The notes: generated by a model from the sequence alone, not told the origin. A stretch of DNA of 64,000 nt from an uncultured bacterium (GCA_949297715.1 CASFTJ010000006.1:42239-106238); one strand, 5' to 3'; counted from the stretch's first letter, positions 49,051 through 59,111 are shown. Translations and numbers: made by a program.

Positions 49051-49704
49051 ATGTTTAAGGTTATAAAACGCGGAATTACAAAAGTAAAAGAAGACATAAA
49101 GGTTATCTACGACAAGGATCCTGCCGCAAACAATCTTTTAGAGGTAATCTTATGTTATCCGGGGTTGCATGCGCTTGTTGCATACAGGTTTGCGCACAGA
49201 TTATACAAATGGCACATTCCGCTAATCCCAAGGATTATTTCTTATATAACAAGGATTATTACAGGCATTGAAATTCATCCTGCGGCAAAAATCGGCAGAA
49301 GATTTTTCATTGACCACGGGGAGGGAGTTGTAATCGGTGCCACAACGGTAATCGGTGACGACGTGTTGATTTATCAGCAGGTAACCTTAGGCGGCACAGG
49401 GAAAGAACAGGGCAAACGCCACCCGACATTAGGCAATAACGTAATTGTAGGCGCAGGAGCGAAAGTTTTAGGTAATATTACTCTTGGTGATTACGTAAGA
49501 GTCGGTGCAGGCTCGGTCGTCGTTGAGGATGTTCCGGAATATTCAACGGTAGTCGGAGTTCCAGGAAGAATTGTCCGCAGAAAAACTCGTGATAAAAACG
49601 GAGTTTTGATGCACAACAGAATCCCCGATCCTGTAAAATGCGAACTTAACAGACTTAAATATGAAATTCTGGAATTAAGGGAAAAACTTGAAAAACAAAA
49701 TTAA
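49051..49704 (+). CDS. cysE: Serine O-acetyltransferase
   Basis: A 217-residue hexapeptide-repeat acyltransferase. The left-handed beta-helix runs from '[20 protein letters not shown]' (about residue 73) through '[20 protein letters not shown]' to 'GVPGRIV'. The catalytic Asp/His pair is in 'IDHGEG'. It makes O-acetylserine from serine and acetyl-CoA for CysK (38285-39199). The N-terminal helical domain is short, as in many anaerobes. CGGAG precedes the ATG. Confidence 0.93.
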   Translation: MFKVIKRGITKVKEDIKVIYDKDPAANNLLEVILCYPGLHALVAYRFAHRLYKWHIPLIPRIISYITRIITGIEIHPAAKIGRRFFIDHGEGVVIGATTVIGDDVLIYQQVTLGGTGKEQGKRHPTLGNNVIVGAGAKVLGNITLGDYVRVGAGSVVVEDVPEYSTVVGVPGRIVRRKTRDKNGVLMHNRIPDPVKCELNRLKYEILELREKLEKQN

Positions 49705-49756
49705 TGTATTTCTAGTTTGACTCAGGTAAAAATTTAAAAAGAAAGGGAAATAGATT

Positions 49757-49957
49757 ATGTATCACGTTTACACAGAAAAAAACCGTTCAGAACTTACAAA
49801 AACCCTAATCGGCGATTTTAAAGATTACGACGAAGCGATGGACGCAGCAGAAAAAGCAATTGAAGGAAAACCTGAACTGAGCTACATTGTAGAAGAAACA
49901 GACGGACACTTCAACAGTTACGGAGAGCTTGTTGCTGAAGTTGTTGCAAGATCTTAG
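49757..49957 (+). CDS. Small hypothetical protein
   Basis: A 66-residue acidic protein, 'MYHVYTEKNRSELTKTLIGD', with mixed alpha/beta character and a good AAAGGGA ribosome site. No family is recognised. It follows cysE by 52 bases and could be cotranscribed. Its last 4 bases overlap the end of the convergent repeat gene. Confidence 0.65.
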   Translation: MYHVYTEKNRSELTKTLIGDFKDYDEAMDAAEKAIEGKPELSYIVEETDGHFNSYGELVAEVVARS

Positions 49958-51138
49958 TCGAAGGTTTCAATAGTTTTTACAGTTACACCATCAGGCTCAT
50001 AGGTTGTTGAACTTATAAGTTTTTCTGTATTTGGATCATATTCATGAACTGAGCTGACTGTTTTACCATCTGCTTGATAATATGTCTCTTTGAGCTTGTC
50101 GCCTGTTGTTGGATCATAATCAACAACTGCCTCGATAGTCTTACCATCTGCTTGATAAGCTGTATATTTGGTTCTTTTGCCTGTATCTGAATTATATTCA
50201 GAAACTGACTTTACAGTTTCACCATCTGCTTGATAAGCTGTATATTTGGTTCTTTTGCCTGTTGTTGGATCGTATTCAGTAACAGATTTAATTATTTTAC
50301 CATCCAGTTCATTAAAATTAGTTGATTTTATCATTTTTTCTGTTTGAGGGTCTGATTCTATTATGACTTTGACTTGTTCGTTCTCGTAATAAGTTACTTT
50401 TACAGGATTTCCAGTTTGGAGGTCAACTTCAGCAATAGATTTAATTGTTTGTCCATCCGAGTTATAATAAGTTACTTTTAAAGGTTTTCCGGTTTGGGAG
50501 TCAACTTCAGCAATAGATTTAATTGTTTGACCATCCGAGTTATAAAAAGTTGTTTTTACAAGTTTTCCGGTTTGGGGATCAACTTCAGTAATTGAATTAA
50601 TTGTTTTGCCATCCGGGTTATAAAAAGTTGTTTTTACAAGTTTTTCGGTTTGGGGGTCAAATTCATTAATGGAATGAATTTTTTCCCCATCCGGGTTATA
50701 AAAAGTTGTTTTTACAGGTTTTTCAGTTTGGGGGTCAAATTCCTCAATACATTTTATCGTATTACCATCATTTTGATAAGCAGTTCTTTTTACCATCTTA
50801 CCGGTTTTAGAATCAGTTTCTAGAATAAATTTAGTACCATCTAACTGAGTCTCTACTTTTACCCTCAAATTTTGTGGATTTACTTTAGCATCATCTGATG
50901 AATTTTTTGCAAGAGTTTTTGCCCCCTTGCTGAACCAACCGTTTTTGTGTCCGATTATACCTAAAGTCACAAGCCCGATTGCACTCAAGCCAATCATTAC
51001 ATTTTTGCCTGTTAAATATTTCTGCATACCCTCTTTTTCAGTTTCAGAATTTTTCTTAGAATTATTAGAATTTTCAACTTCACCTTTAAAAATAGGTCTA
51101 TTATAATTTGAATATTTTATGCCTACTGAATCAATCAT
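49954..51138 (-). CDS. Membrane-anchored protein with DUF2963-like tandem repeats
   Basis: A 394-residue protein. The N-terminus has 'NRPIFKGEVENSN', then one membrane helix (about 48-64, 'VMIGLSAIGLVTLGIIGHKN'). From about 92 to the end are 11-12 imperfect repeats of 25-26 residues, consensus Y-x-x-D-G-x-T-I-x-S-x-x-E-x-D-P-x-T-G-K-x-x-K-x-T. They recall the DUF2963 repeats that I know from phytoplasma proteins and share the pattern 'DG.TI.S..EY' with the protein at 41651. Repeats 2-5 are nearly identical in DNA. Function unknown. Orientation suggests a Sec-independent type II anchor. Confidence 0.7.
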   Translation of the reverse strand: MIDSVGIKYSNYNRPIFKGEVENSNNSKKNSETEKEGMQKYLTGKNVMIGLSAIGLVTLGIIGHKNGWFSKGAKTLAKNSSDDAKVNPQNLRVKVETQLDGTKFILETDSKTGKMVKRTAYQNDGNTIKCIEEFDPQTEKPVKTTFYNPDGEKIHSINEFDPQTEKLVKTTFYNPDGKTINSITEVDPQTGKLVKTTFYNSDGQTIKSIAEVDSQTGKPLKVTYYNSDGQTIKSIAEVDLQTGNPVKVTYYENEQVKVIIESDPQTEKMIKSTNFNELDGKIIKSVTEYDPTTGKRTKYTAYQADGETVKSVSEYNSDTGKRTKYTAYQADGKTIEAVVDYDPTTGDKLKETYYQADGKTVSSVHEYDPNTEKLISSTTYEPDGVTVKTIETFD

Positions 51139-51273
51139 TTTTATTAGTCTACCATTCTTTCACACAACTACATTAAAACAAAACTACATTTTTTTTGCCA
51201 AACTTAAAATACATATTTACATTATGTAACAAATTTTTATGATAAAATTCACACAGATAGGAGAGATTAGAGG

Positions 51274-52239
51274 ATGAAAGCAGTAGTATTTGATAAAGAA
51301 TTGAAACTTGTAAAAGATTACGAAAAACCGACGCCGAAAAAAGGAGAAGCATTAATCCGCGTTTCTTTGGCAGGGATTTGCAATACGGATTATGAAATCA
51401 CAAAAGGCTATATGGGCTATAAAGGGATTTTAGGCCACGAAGCTGTCGGAGTTGTTGAAGATGTAAACTCAGAAGATAAATCTTTAATCGGCAAAAGAGT
51501 AGTATCAGAAATAAGCTACGGCTGCAAAGAACCTGATTGTCCTTATTGCGCAGAAAAACTCTACCGTCATTGTCCTAATCGTCATACCTTAGGGATTTGG
51601 AGAAAAGACGGCTGTTTTGCCCAATATTTTACAATGCCGACAGAAGTTCTTTTTGAAGTCCCTGACAACGTGCCTGATGAACAGGCAGTATTTGTGGAAC
51701 CGCTTGCCGCAGCTTGCGAAATCACAGAACAGCTGCATATAAAACCTTTTGAAAAAGTAATTGTACTTGGGGACGGCAAACTCGGACTTATCACAGCTTT
51801 GACACTTAATGCTCAAAATATAGACGTAACTTTGGTCGGCAAACACCAAAATAAGCTCAATATTGCAAAGGCTCAAGGGGTAAAAACAGCTCTTCTTCAA
51901 GACTTTCCGATAGAAAAAAAATACGACGTTGTAGTTGAGGCAACAGGTTCAGTATCAGGATTTGAAACATCAATTGCTCTTACCAAACCCAGAGGAGTTT
52001 TGGTTCTGAAAAGCACCGTCGCAACAGGAAAAGAATTAAACCTTGCCCCGATTGTAATTGACGAAATTACGGTTCTTGGCTCACGCTGCGGTCAGTTCGG
52101 CCCCGCATTAAGGCTTTTAGAATCCGGCAAAATCAACTTTACTCCGCTGATTTCTGCCAGATACAGGGCGGATGATGCAATCGAAGCTTTTGAAAAAAAT
52201 AAAGAACGTGAAACTTTGAAGGTTTTATTGGAATTTTAA
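51274..52239 (+). CDS. Zinc-dependent alcohol dehydrogenase (MDR superfamily)
   Basis: A 321-residue medium-chain dehydrogenase. The catalytic-zinc segment is 'GICNTDYEITKGYMGYKGIL' then 'GHEAVGVVED' and the structural-zinc Cys cluster is 'CKEPDCPYCAEKLYRHC'. The Rossmann motif is 'VIVLGDGKLGLI'. The substrate is unknown. The Cys spacing and length fit threonine/sorbitol dehydrogenase-like members. The ribosome site AGGAGAG is good. lptF-type permease follows with 24 bases between. Confidence 0.85.
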   Translation: MKAVVFDKELKLVKDYEKPTPKKGEALIRVSLAGICNTDYEITKGYMGYKGILGHEAVGVVEDVNSEDKSLIGKRVVSEISYGCKEPDCPYCAEKLYRHCPNRHTLGIWRKDGCFAQYFTMPTEVLFEVPDNVPDEQAVFVEPLAAACEITEQLHIKPFEKVIVLGDGKLGLITALTLNAQNIDVTLVGKHQNKLNIAKAQGVKTALLQDFPIEKKYDVVVEATGSVSGFETSIALTKPRGVLVLKSTVATGKELNLAPIVIDEITVLGSRCGQFGPALRLLESGKINFTPLISARYRADDAIEAFEKNKERETLKVLLEF

Positions 52240-52257
52240 TTAAGTTTGGGATAAAAT
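52228..52257 (+). promoter_or_regulatory. Predicted leaderless promoter of the LptF/LptG permease gene
   Basis: TTGGAA (52228-52233), 18-base spacer and TAAAAT (52252-52257). The -10 box begins 12 bases before the ATG (52264). No Shine-Dalgarno sequence is visible. Confidence 0.45.
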
Positions 52258-52263
52258 AAAATT

Positions 52264-53388
52264 ATGGCTGAAGCAGAAAATAAAATTCAGGTAAAATTGC
52301 TTGACTCTTATATTTTAAGGCAGGTTATTGAGATGTTTATAATGGGAGTCTGCGTATTTACGTCAATCATATTTGCCTCAGACACTTTTATTACCCTGAT
52401 TAAACAGATTTCGATGTACGGAATTCCGTTTAAAGTTGCCTTTATGATGATTATTCTGAACCTCCCGCAGGTAATCGTTATGACAATTCCGATGGGAGTT
52501 TTGCTTGCAACGGTAATGACGCTAAACGGCTTAAGCCTTAAATCCGAAATTACCGTTATGAGAGCTTGCGGAATAGGTTTGAACAGAATTGCAAAACCGA
52601 TTTTTATTTTTGCAATTGTTATGTCAATATTTAGCTTTTTCATAAATGAAACAATCGTCCCTGTTATGATGAAACAGTCAAAAGACCTTGCACTATGGGC
52701 TTTGGGACAAAAAAATATTCCAAACGGCAAACAGAATTTTGTATTCAAAGAACTTAATGACAACGGAGTTTTGAAGCGGCTGTTTTACGTCGGATACTGC
52801 GAAGATAAGATTCTGCATAATATAACGGTCTTGGATTCCTCAAAAGAAGGAACCATTCAAATTCTTCAAGCCGATGAGGGTAAAACAAGTCCTGAGGGCT
52901 GGAACTTCCAAAAAGGCGCGGTTTACACAGTCGGGGACGACGGCAAAATTTTAAATACAGCATTGTTTGAAGATTCTGTGTTCAAGTTCGGTATGGATTT
53001 GTCTAAACAGATGAATAAAGACGTCGCAAAAGAAATGAATTTCCCGAAACTTATCAAATATATCGGTAAAAACAGTAACAAAATGGAAGCAAAAGAAAAA
53101 AATATTCTTGTGATAGAGCTTTATGATAAACTTGCGCTGCCATTAACTACGATAGCACTTGTTCTTATCGGTGTGCCTCTTGCAATAACACCGCCGAGAG
53201 TAAGATATAACCGAGGATTTTTATTCAGTATTCTGATAATCTTTGCATATTATCTTATTCGTGCACTTTCAATATCGTTTGGCGAAGCAGGAACACTTCC
53301 TGCATTCTTGGCAGCCTGGATGCCAAATATTATCCTAACAATTGCAGGTGCGGCACTTTATTACAAAAAAGTTTACACAATTGAATAA
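52264..53388 (+). CDS. LptF/LptG family permease (YjgP/YjgQ)
   Basis: A 374-residue inner-membrane permease. Three membrane helices come early (about 18-40, 56-78, 105-127), then a periplasmic domain, then three near the C-terminus ('LIGVPLAITPPRVRYNRGF'). The opening 'LLDSYILRQVIEMFIMGV' is the family signature. LptF and LptG with LptB extract LPS and pass it to LptC and LptA. A single gene is present, so it could act as a homodimer or have its partner elsewhere. It supports an LPS-bearing outer membrane. Confidence 0.9.
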   Translation: MAEAENKIQVKLLDSYILRQVIEMFIMGVCVFTSIIFASDTFITLIKQISMYGIPFKVAFMMIILNLPQVIVMTIPMGVLLATVMTLNGLSLKSEITVMRACGIGLNRIAKPIFIFAIVMSIFSFFINETIVPVMMKQSKDLALWALGQKNIPNGKQNFVFKELNDNGVLKRLFYVGYCEDKILHNITVLDSSKEGTIQILQADEGKTSPEGWNFQKGAVYTVGDDGKILNTALFEDSVFKFGMDLSKQMNKDVAKEMNFPKLIKYIGKNSNKMEAKEKNILVIELYDKLALPLTTIALVLIGVPLAITPPRVRYNRGFLFSILIIFAYYLIRALSISFGEAGTLPAFLAAWMPNIILTIAGAALYYKKVYTIE

Positions 53389-53431
53389 AAAAGGCAAAAA
53401 ATATTTTTACAGGTTTTTAAGATAGACAACA

Positions 53432-54004
53432 ATGAACGAAAATTTCTTCCAAAACAACAACAAAAGACTTAACGACTACGACTTGAACATCCTGAATGAC
53501 AAAGCTTTGAAAGAAACGGATGACGAGTCGCTTCGGCTTGAAATCTTAATCCACCAAAAAGAAGATGAACTTGAAAGTATAAATTCAAAAATTAAAGGCA
53601 GAGAAGTTTTAGGCAAACTTCTTGATGTAATGGAATTAAGGATTAAGGCAAAACAAGTCGAAAATGAACTTAACGAATTGAAAGAAGAATTTGCTAAGAA
53701 TAATTTTAAAATGCGTCTTAAAACACAAAGACCTAAATCTAAAAAACGCTTGCCTTTTATAAAAAGATTTCAGAGATTTATAACCCGTAAAATTTTTCCG
53801 ATAATTTCAAGGAAATTCCGCTCAATTGCAGATATCGGCGAATCTCTTGATACTTTAGAAAGTATCAATGAAAACGTAGATGAACTTATCGCAATGAAAG
53901 TTCCATACGGCGAAACAAAAGCCAATTATGAAAAACTTACCGCATACCTGTACCGAGCAAACAGAATTCACTCTGAAATAGCAAAAAAAATGAATAAACT
54001 TTAA
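53432..54004 (+). CDS. Hypothetical coiled-coil protein
   Basis: A 190-residue, highly charged protein, mostly alpha-helical. Residues about 40-95 have heptad-like spacing ('LEILIHQKEDELESINSKIK', 'ELNELKEEF'), a basic stretch 'LKTQRPKSKKRLPFIKRF' follows, then a helical C-terminus. No membrane helix or signal peptide. No family is recognised. It lies 43 bases after the LptF-like gene and may be cotranscribed. A structural role is a guess. Confidence 0.6.
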   Translation: MNENFFQNNNKRLNDYDLNILNDKALKETDDESLRLEILIHQKEDELESINSKIKGREVLGKLLDVMELRIKAKQVENELNELKEEFAKNNFKMRLKTQRPKSKKRLPFIKRFQRFITRKIFPIISRKFRSIADIGESLDTLESINENVDELIAMKVPYGETKANYEKLTAYLYRANRIHSEIAKKMNKL

Positions 54005-54059
54005 TATTTGAATTAATACAAAAATCCTCTTACAATCTTCGCAAGCCGGAATGTAAACA

Positions 54060-54070
54060 TTTGTTACAAA
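54060..54070. promoter_or_regulatory. TTTGTTACAAA motif upstream of the 54169 gene
   Basis: The 11-mer TTTGTTACAAA ends 98 bases before the start of the 54169 gene. The same 11-mer lies at 32870-32880 (nrdJ/symporter) and, reversed, at 59112-59122, 93 bases upstream of its paralogue at 57897-59018. A near match (TATGTAACAAA) is at 51223-51233. Confidence 0.4.
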
Positions 54071-54168
54071 GAAAGTTCATGTTTTAAAGTTTTACCTCCC
54101 AAAATCCGTCTTACTATATGAATAATCAGGAAAATTGTTACTAACTTGAAAGGATTTCACGTAAGACA

Positions 54169-55890
54169 ATGGGATTAGCGGCATCACAAGCGAGATTATT
54201 AACCATCACGGCAAGAAAATCTGACTGTGAATATGAAAGCATGATTCTTTCACACCAAAAGATAGCCTTGTCTCGTGAAATGAGCCAGCTTTCTGCCGAA
54301 TATGATGATGCAATTCAACAGACTAAATTGGTTTACGATTACTACGGACAGACAAGTGAAACAACACCTTTAAATTATAGTTTAATGATGACACCATCTG
54401 CATTGAACAACTATATTCCGCTTCTTGTAACAGATAACGGAGGTCGTGTTGTACTTGACGGACGGTTAGCGAAAGCCGCAAGAGATGCAGGTATTCCGCA
54501 AGAAGGGTTAGACGGACTTCCATCCAGTGATATACGTAATGCATTTATTGATTCTCTTGCCTCCACAGGTTATATTTCACAAAATACTGCTGAAAATATT
54601 AAGAAAACAACTTACAACCAAATGGCAGGCGTCGGTTCTTGTGATTTGGTAAACATAAATACAACTGAAGGTACCTTAACCGACTTGATTGAAATGGTAT
54701 CAACTCAATACTTTGATTTTAGTGATATTACATCATTTAAAAACGAATTTGTTGATGCCGTACATTTGGAAGAACGTAAAAACGGCACAAACACTACCGC
54801 AGGTAATAAAATAACATTTGCAGATATTTTAAATAACGACTATATGTTATTAGCAGAAACTGTAGATGATGGCCGTGATGGTTTAGCATTCAACAACTTA
54901 ACTGTTGATGGAGGTGTAACTGACGTTATTTGCGGCATGAGTTTGTGGGATACAATGTTCGAAACATTTGAAGGTATATTAAATACCGGAGATGAATATA
55001 CTCAAGCAGCCCTTGCTTATGCAAGACGAATGATTTCTGATATGGTCACCAACCTTGGTGCTGGAATGGATACCGGTAAAGCTTACGGCCATAGTGGAGA
55101 CGGTACAGGTACAGTAGGTACTGAAGAAGGCAAAGATTACCACGAAGATGGTAAAAATATTCACGATAACTTTGGTGATTGGAGGTTTGTCGGTGAATCT
55201 TACGATAGCGAAGTCAACAGATATGCACGTGATGATATTTCGGCAGATGTAATTGGCTTAAACGGTATATATAACCAAGACTGTACAGGTGGTGATAAAG
55301 ATGATGACTCCTGTATGTCTATGGCTACAATTAACATATCTTCAATGTTTAAAGCATACCTAACATACTTTGCACAATATATGGAAGGCATCGGAGATTC
55401 AAGTTATGAAGTTAACAAAACCAAAACAAGTTCTAACTTAATCGATGATATGTTTACCTTCACTATGGTTACTGATGTTGATACTTCAGGTGATAACCTT
55501 CTTATCGCAGCATTCTATGATACATTATTCAACCAAATTTGTACTAAAGGATGGACTGAAAATGATAAAGTAAGCGATCAGGAATACTTGCAAGAATCTA
55601 TGAAAAACGGTAATATGTATATTTCAACCCTTGCCGATGACGGCTATTATTATCAAGGCAATTACGCTACACATCGTTATATTAAAGAGATTACAGACGA
55701 AGAAGCTATTGCTCAAGCTGAAGCTAAATACAACAGAGAAAAAGAAAAACTCAGCTATAAAGAAAATATCCTTGATATGAAGATGAAAAACTTAGACACT
55801 GAAATATCTTCACTAACAACGGAATACGATACAATAAAATCCGTAATATCTAAGAATATTGAAAAAGGATTTAAACGATACCAAGCATAA
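54169..55890 (+). CDS. Large hypothetical protein of the MASQARLL-type family (paralogue 1)
   Basis: A 573-residue protein. Its first 60 residues ('AASQARLLTITARKSDCEYE', 'KIALSREMSQLSAEYDDA') and last 60 ('KMKNLDTEISSLTTEYDTIK', 'SKNIEKGF') are helical and align with the protein at 57897-59018. The middle (about 65-500) is unrelated in sequence, Asp/Gly/Asn rich, with a low-complexity stretch near 300-330. The conserved helices at both ends around a variable core recall flagellar axial and needle-type proteins, but no function is known. No signal peptide. A TTTGTTACAAA motif lies 98 bases upstream of the ATG. Confidence 0.6.
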   Translation: MGLAASQARLLTITARKSDCEYESMILSHQKIALSREMSQLSAEYDDAIQQTKLVYDYYGQTSETTPLNYSLMMTPSALNNYIPLLVTDNGGRVVLDGRLAKAARDAGIPQEGLDGLPSSDIRNAFIDSLASTGYISQNTAENIKKTTYNQMAGVGSCDLVNINTTEGTLTDLIEMVSTQYFDFSDITSFKNEFVDAVHLEERKNGTNTTAGNKITFADILNNDYMLLAETVDDGRDGLAFNNLTVDGGVTDVICGMSLWDTMFETFEGILNTGDEYTQAALAYARRMISDMVTNLGAGMDTGKAYGHSGDGTGTVGTEEGKDYHEDGKNIHDNFGDWRFVGESYDSEVNRYARDDISADVIGLNGIYNQDCTGGDKDDDSCMSMATINISSMFKAYLTYFAQYMEGIGDSSYEVNKTKTSSNLIDDMFTFTMVTDVDTSGDNLLIAAFYDTLFNQICTKGWTENDKVSDQEYLQESMKNGNMYISTLADDGYYYQGNYATHRYIKEITDEEAIAQAEAKYNREKEKLSYKENILDMKMKNLDTEISSLTTEYDTIKSVISKNIEKGFKRYQA

Positions 55891-55892
55891 CC

Positions 55893-55927
55893 AAAATGCG
55901 CCAGATGAAAATCATCCGGCGCATTTT
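55893..55927. terminator. Bidirectional terminator between the MASQARLL-type gene and pfp
   Basis: AAAATGCGCC (55893-55902) pairs with GGCGCATTTT (55918-55927), with additional pairing inside. It sits between convergent genes. Confidence 0.75.
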
Positions 55928-55947
55928 AAATTATATTTATTTTTCCG

Positions 55948-57630
55948 TTATGCAATTACCGGAGTTTTAGCTCTTTCAAGCTGAAGTGTGCAAGTTGTAA
56001 TATCGCACACGCAAGAAGGGCCAAAGTATTGAATTGCACCTGGGAATAAATATCTGTCATTCATAGCCCAGTCTTCTCTATGTTCTTCAAGCTGTTTAAA
56101 TACAGGACCGTCAAGTTCTACAAGAGCTTTTTGAATAACAGGTTTCATTTCACCATGTCTTCTTTCCATATTCATCATCATTGTAAGAGGAATTCCGCCT
56201 GCAATCCACTGGTCAGCAGGTTGTGTAAGATTTCTTACCGATGAAAGGTATCCTGTTAAACCGAAATTGATTAAAGCAAAAGCATTAAATCCTAATGAAT
56301 AGCAATAATCAGCATCAAAGTTTGACGGGAATGCGCATCTTCCTTCATATCCGAAGAAGTGTGATTGTGCTGAAAATTTACCGATGTATTCACCTTGAGA
56401 TTTCAATTCGTCAAGTCTTGTCTGAATCATTTCGATTAACAATTTTTCGGTCTCAATTTTTGATACCTGAACGTTTCCGTGAGGATCACGGTCTGCAAGT
56501 AATTGTCCTTTGATTAAAACAGGCAATGAGTTGTAAACTTTTGCATTAGCTTCATCAAGTCTGTTTTCAACGATATCAAATTTTTCTCTTATTGTTGTTG
56601 CGTTAACAAAATTCGGATCTGATTCTAATGTTGCCATTATATCGTTAAGATTAGCTATCATTGATTTCATTTCAGGAATAAATTCGATTAAACCTTCAGG
56701 AATAATTGCGATACCGAAGTTTTTACCCACATCTGCACGTTTTACAATGATATTTGTCATATAATTTACGATTTGTTCTAATGACATTTTTTTCTGTTCA
56801 ACTTCTTCCGAAATCATTGTGATATTAGGCTGAGTTTGAAGAGCGGCTTCCAAAGCAACGTGAGATGCGCTTCTGCCCATAATCTTAATAAAATGCCAAT
56901 ATTTTTTAGCAGAATTTGCATCACGCTGAATATTTCCGATTAATTCTGCATAAGTTTTTGTTGCAGTATCAAAACCAAAAGAAATTTCTATTTGATCATT
57001 TTTCAAGTCACCGTCAATAGTTTTCGGACATCCGATAACCTGAATTCCTGCGTTATTTTTTACAAACCATTCAGCCAAAAGTGCTGCGTTTGTATTTGAA
57101 TCGTCACCGCCGATAATTACAACAGCTTTGATGTTCAATTTTTTGCAAACTTCCAAAGATTTTTGGAATTGTTCTTCAGTTTCCAATTTTGTACGACCTG
57201 AACCGATAATATCAAATCCGCCTGTGTTTCTGTAATCATTGATAAATTCATCAGTAAATTCAATATATTTACCATCAATAATACCCGACGGACCGCCTAA
57301 GAAACCATAAAGCTTATTAGCAGAATTTGCTTGCTTTAATGCATCATAAAGCCCTGCTATAACATTATGTCCTCCCGGAGCCTGACCGCCGGAAAGAATT
57401 ACACCGACATTTTTAGGTTCCGAAACTGACATTGATATTGAATTTTTAAAAGTTACGACAGGTTTGCCGTAAGTATTTTTGAATAAATTTCTGATCTGAT
57501 CCTGATCTCTTACTGATTGTGTAGCTTCACCTTCAACAAGTTCAAGGCTGTTAATGCCAAGTGCCAAACTTGCCGGAAGTTTCGGCTGATACTTCAATCT
57601 TTCAATTTGCAACGGTGAAAGTGTTTTCAT
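55948..57630 (-). CDS. pfp: Diphosphate-dependent fructose-6-phosphate 1-phosphotransferase (PPi-PFK)
   Basis: A 560-residue long-type PPi-dependent phosphofructokinase from ATG 57630 (AAGGAAGAG upstream; a further in-frame start at 57669 has none). '[20 protein letters not shown]' is the first phosphate loop (79-98), and '[18 protein letters not shown]' near 172 carries Asp after GGD, the mark of PPi use instead of ATP. 'KTIDGDLKN' and '[14 protein letters not shown]' follow. It saves ATP in glycolysis and runs reversibly. No obvious operon partner. Confidence 0.95.
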   Translation of the reverse strand: MKTLSPLQIERLKYQPKLPASLALGINSLELVEGEATQSVRDQDQIRNLFKNTYGKPVVTFKNSISMSVSEPKNVGVILSGGQAPGGHNVIAGLYDALKQANSANKLYGFLGGPSGIIDGKYIEFTDEFINDYRNTGGFDIIGSGRTKLETEEQFQKSLEVCKKLNIKAVVIIGGDDSNTNAALLAEWFVKNNAGIQVIGCPKTIDGDLKNDQIEISFGFDTATKTYAELIGNIQRDANSAKKYWHFIKIMGRSASHVALEAALQTQPNITMISEEVEQKKMSLEQIVNYMTNIIVKRADVGKNFGIAIIPEGLIEFIPEMKSMIANLNDIMATLESDPNFVNATTIREKFDIVENRLDEANAKVYNSLPVLIKGQLLADRDPHGNVQVSKIETEKLLIEMIQTRLDELKSQGEYIGKFSAQSHFFGYEGRCAFPSNFDADYCYSLGFNAFALINFGLTGYLSSVRNLTQPADQWIAGGIPLTMMMNMERRHGEMKPVIQKALVELDGPVFKQLEEHREDWAMNDRYLFPGAIQYFGPSCVCDITTCTLQLERAKTPVIA

Positions 57631-57751
57631 ATTCTCTTCCTTTTTGTTTAAAATTGTACTCTTACACACTGATATTCTACTACAAAAATACTTATTGGCA
57701 AATTTATATTGAATTAAAACCGCACATTTTTACCCTCTAAAACTTCTTTGT

Positions 57752-57781
57752 CACAAAAAAAACCGCTTTTGGGAAAAGCGG
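57752..57781 (-). terminator. Terminator of the second MASQARLL-type gene
   Basis: CCGCTTTT (57763-57770) and AAAAGCGG (57774-57781), 8-bp stem and 3-base loop, followed on the minus strand by a run of eight T, 115 bases after the 57897 gene stop. Confidence 0.75.
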
Positions 57782-57896
57782 CAGGGAATAGTTACGAAAT
57801 TAGGGAAATTATTATGTTTTTTGTGTATTACGATTTCTGTCCTTGTTTTTCGCAAGAATTTAAGTTTGTTAATTCCTGCTTGCGTAGTCTTTAATT

Positions 57897-59018
57897 TTAT
57901 GAAAAGATGTTAAAGGTTTTTTCAACATTCTTATCAATTACGTTCTTAACTGAATCATACTCAGTCTGTAGCGCATTATGTTCTGAATCCAGTTTTTGCA
58001 GTTCTAGGTCATACTTGTTATCTAACTGCTCAACTTTTTGAAGATCATTTTTATATTTTTGTTCGATAATTGCAATTTCTCTTTCATCTTCAACTTCCTG
58101 AATATTTGTATCCTCAGAAATTGAAGTAGAAACAAATTTCTTTTCGGCTGAAGAATAGTATTCAAGCTGTAATTCACCCTTGCGAAGCTGTTCTTCAAAC
58201 CAGGTATTATCCTTAATTGTCATATTAGGATCCGCTTCTGTATAATAACCTGTCTGTTGAATTCTTTGGAAGATATTTGTCAAATATTGAATATATCCAT
58301 CATTTTCAGGTTTTGCTGCTGTTTTTAAATCCGCAGCGGAATTTGAATCGCCATAATAAGCTTCTGTCAAAGCAACGGCATAGTCATAATTCTGACGCTG
58401 TTCAGGAGTACTTCCTTCGTAATTCAAAGGAACAGTTTCACCGTTAAGCGTGTATGTGGCATAACCATTAAAATATCCGGCACCAAGTGAAGTATAACCA
58501 AATTCAAGTCCGTGTTCTTCATCTTCAAAAGAAAGCCCGACAGATGTCAAATACACATCCCAAGCATCGTGAACCTTTTGGCGTGCAAGAGCTTTGTCTG
58601 CGTCATTATATCCGCCTGTGGTATTTTTAGTAATATCAATATCTGCAAGAGAATATCCAAGCGTTGCCAAAAATTTATTTAAATCTCCATTACCTGATTC
58701 ATATGCTTTTGCTATTTCATCGGTCACAAGAACTTTGCCGTCTTTATCGGTTACAACATACTGTTTACCTGCTGCAACCGTATTATAGCCTGTCATTAGA
58801 CCATACGAAATATCCGTATAAATTTCTTCCGAATCGTTAAAACCTGTTAATACAGTTAATTTTGTTGCATCAAGAGCCGCTAAATAATCAGTATTAAGCT
58901 GATCCATCTTATCTGTAAGCTGGATTTTAGCATAAGAAATATCCTGACCTGAATTTTCGTTATCGGTCAGCCTTGCCGTAATGCTTAATAGTCTGGCTTG
59001 AGAAGCTGTCATTCCCAT
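57897..59018 (-). CDS. Hypothetical protein of the MASQARLL-type family (paralogue 2)
   Basis: A 373-residue protein. The N-terminal 'GMTASQARLLSITARLTDNE' and 'KIQLTDKMDQLNTDYLAALD' and the C-terminal 'LDSEHNALQTEYDSVKNVID' and 'KNVEKTF' align with the 54169 protein. Both ends should form long helices or coiled coils. The middle is 200 residues shorter than in paralogue 1 and unlike it in sequence. No signal peptide. A TTTGTTACAAA motif lies 93 bases upstream of the ATG. Function unknown. An extracellular filament or secreted-effector role is only a hypothesis. Confidence 0.6.
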   Translation of the reverse strand: MGMTASQARLLSITARLTDNENSGQDISYAKIQLTDKMDQLNTDYLAALDATKLTVLTGFNDSEEIYTDISYGLMTGYNTVAAGKQYVVTDKDGKVLVTDEIAKAYESGNGDLNKFLATLGYSLADIDITKNTTGGYNDADKALARQKVHDAWDVYLTSVGLSFEDEEHGLEFGYTSLGAGYFNGYATYTLNGETVPLNYEGSTPEQRQNYDYAVALTEAYYGDSNSAADLKTAAKPENDGYIQYLTNIFQRIQQTGYYTEADPNMTIKDNTWFEEQLRKGELQLEYYSSAEKKFVSTSISEDTNIQEVEDEREIAIIEQKYKNDLQKVEQLDNKYDLELQKLDSEHNALQTEYDSVKNVIDKNVEKTFNIFS

Positions 59019-59111
59019 AAGTTATGCGGTCCTTTCTGTTATCGTAACTTATGTTCATGTTTACGGCTAAACTAAAGGTAATCTTTAATTTACATAGCTT
59101 CGTTTTTACAT

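Noticed and set aside
57670..57896. tRNA or small RNA gene in the gap after the second MASQARLL-type gene
   Set aside because: Only a terminator hairpin is visible; no cloverleaf could be drawn.
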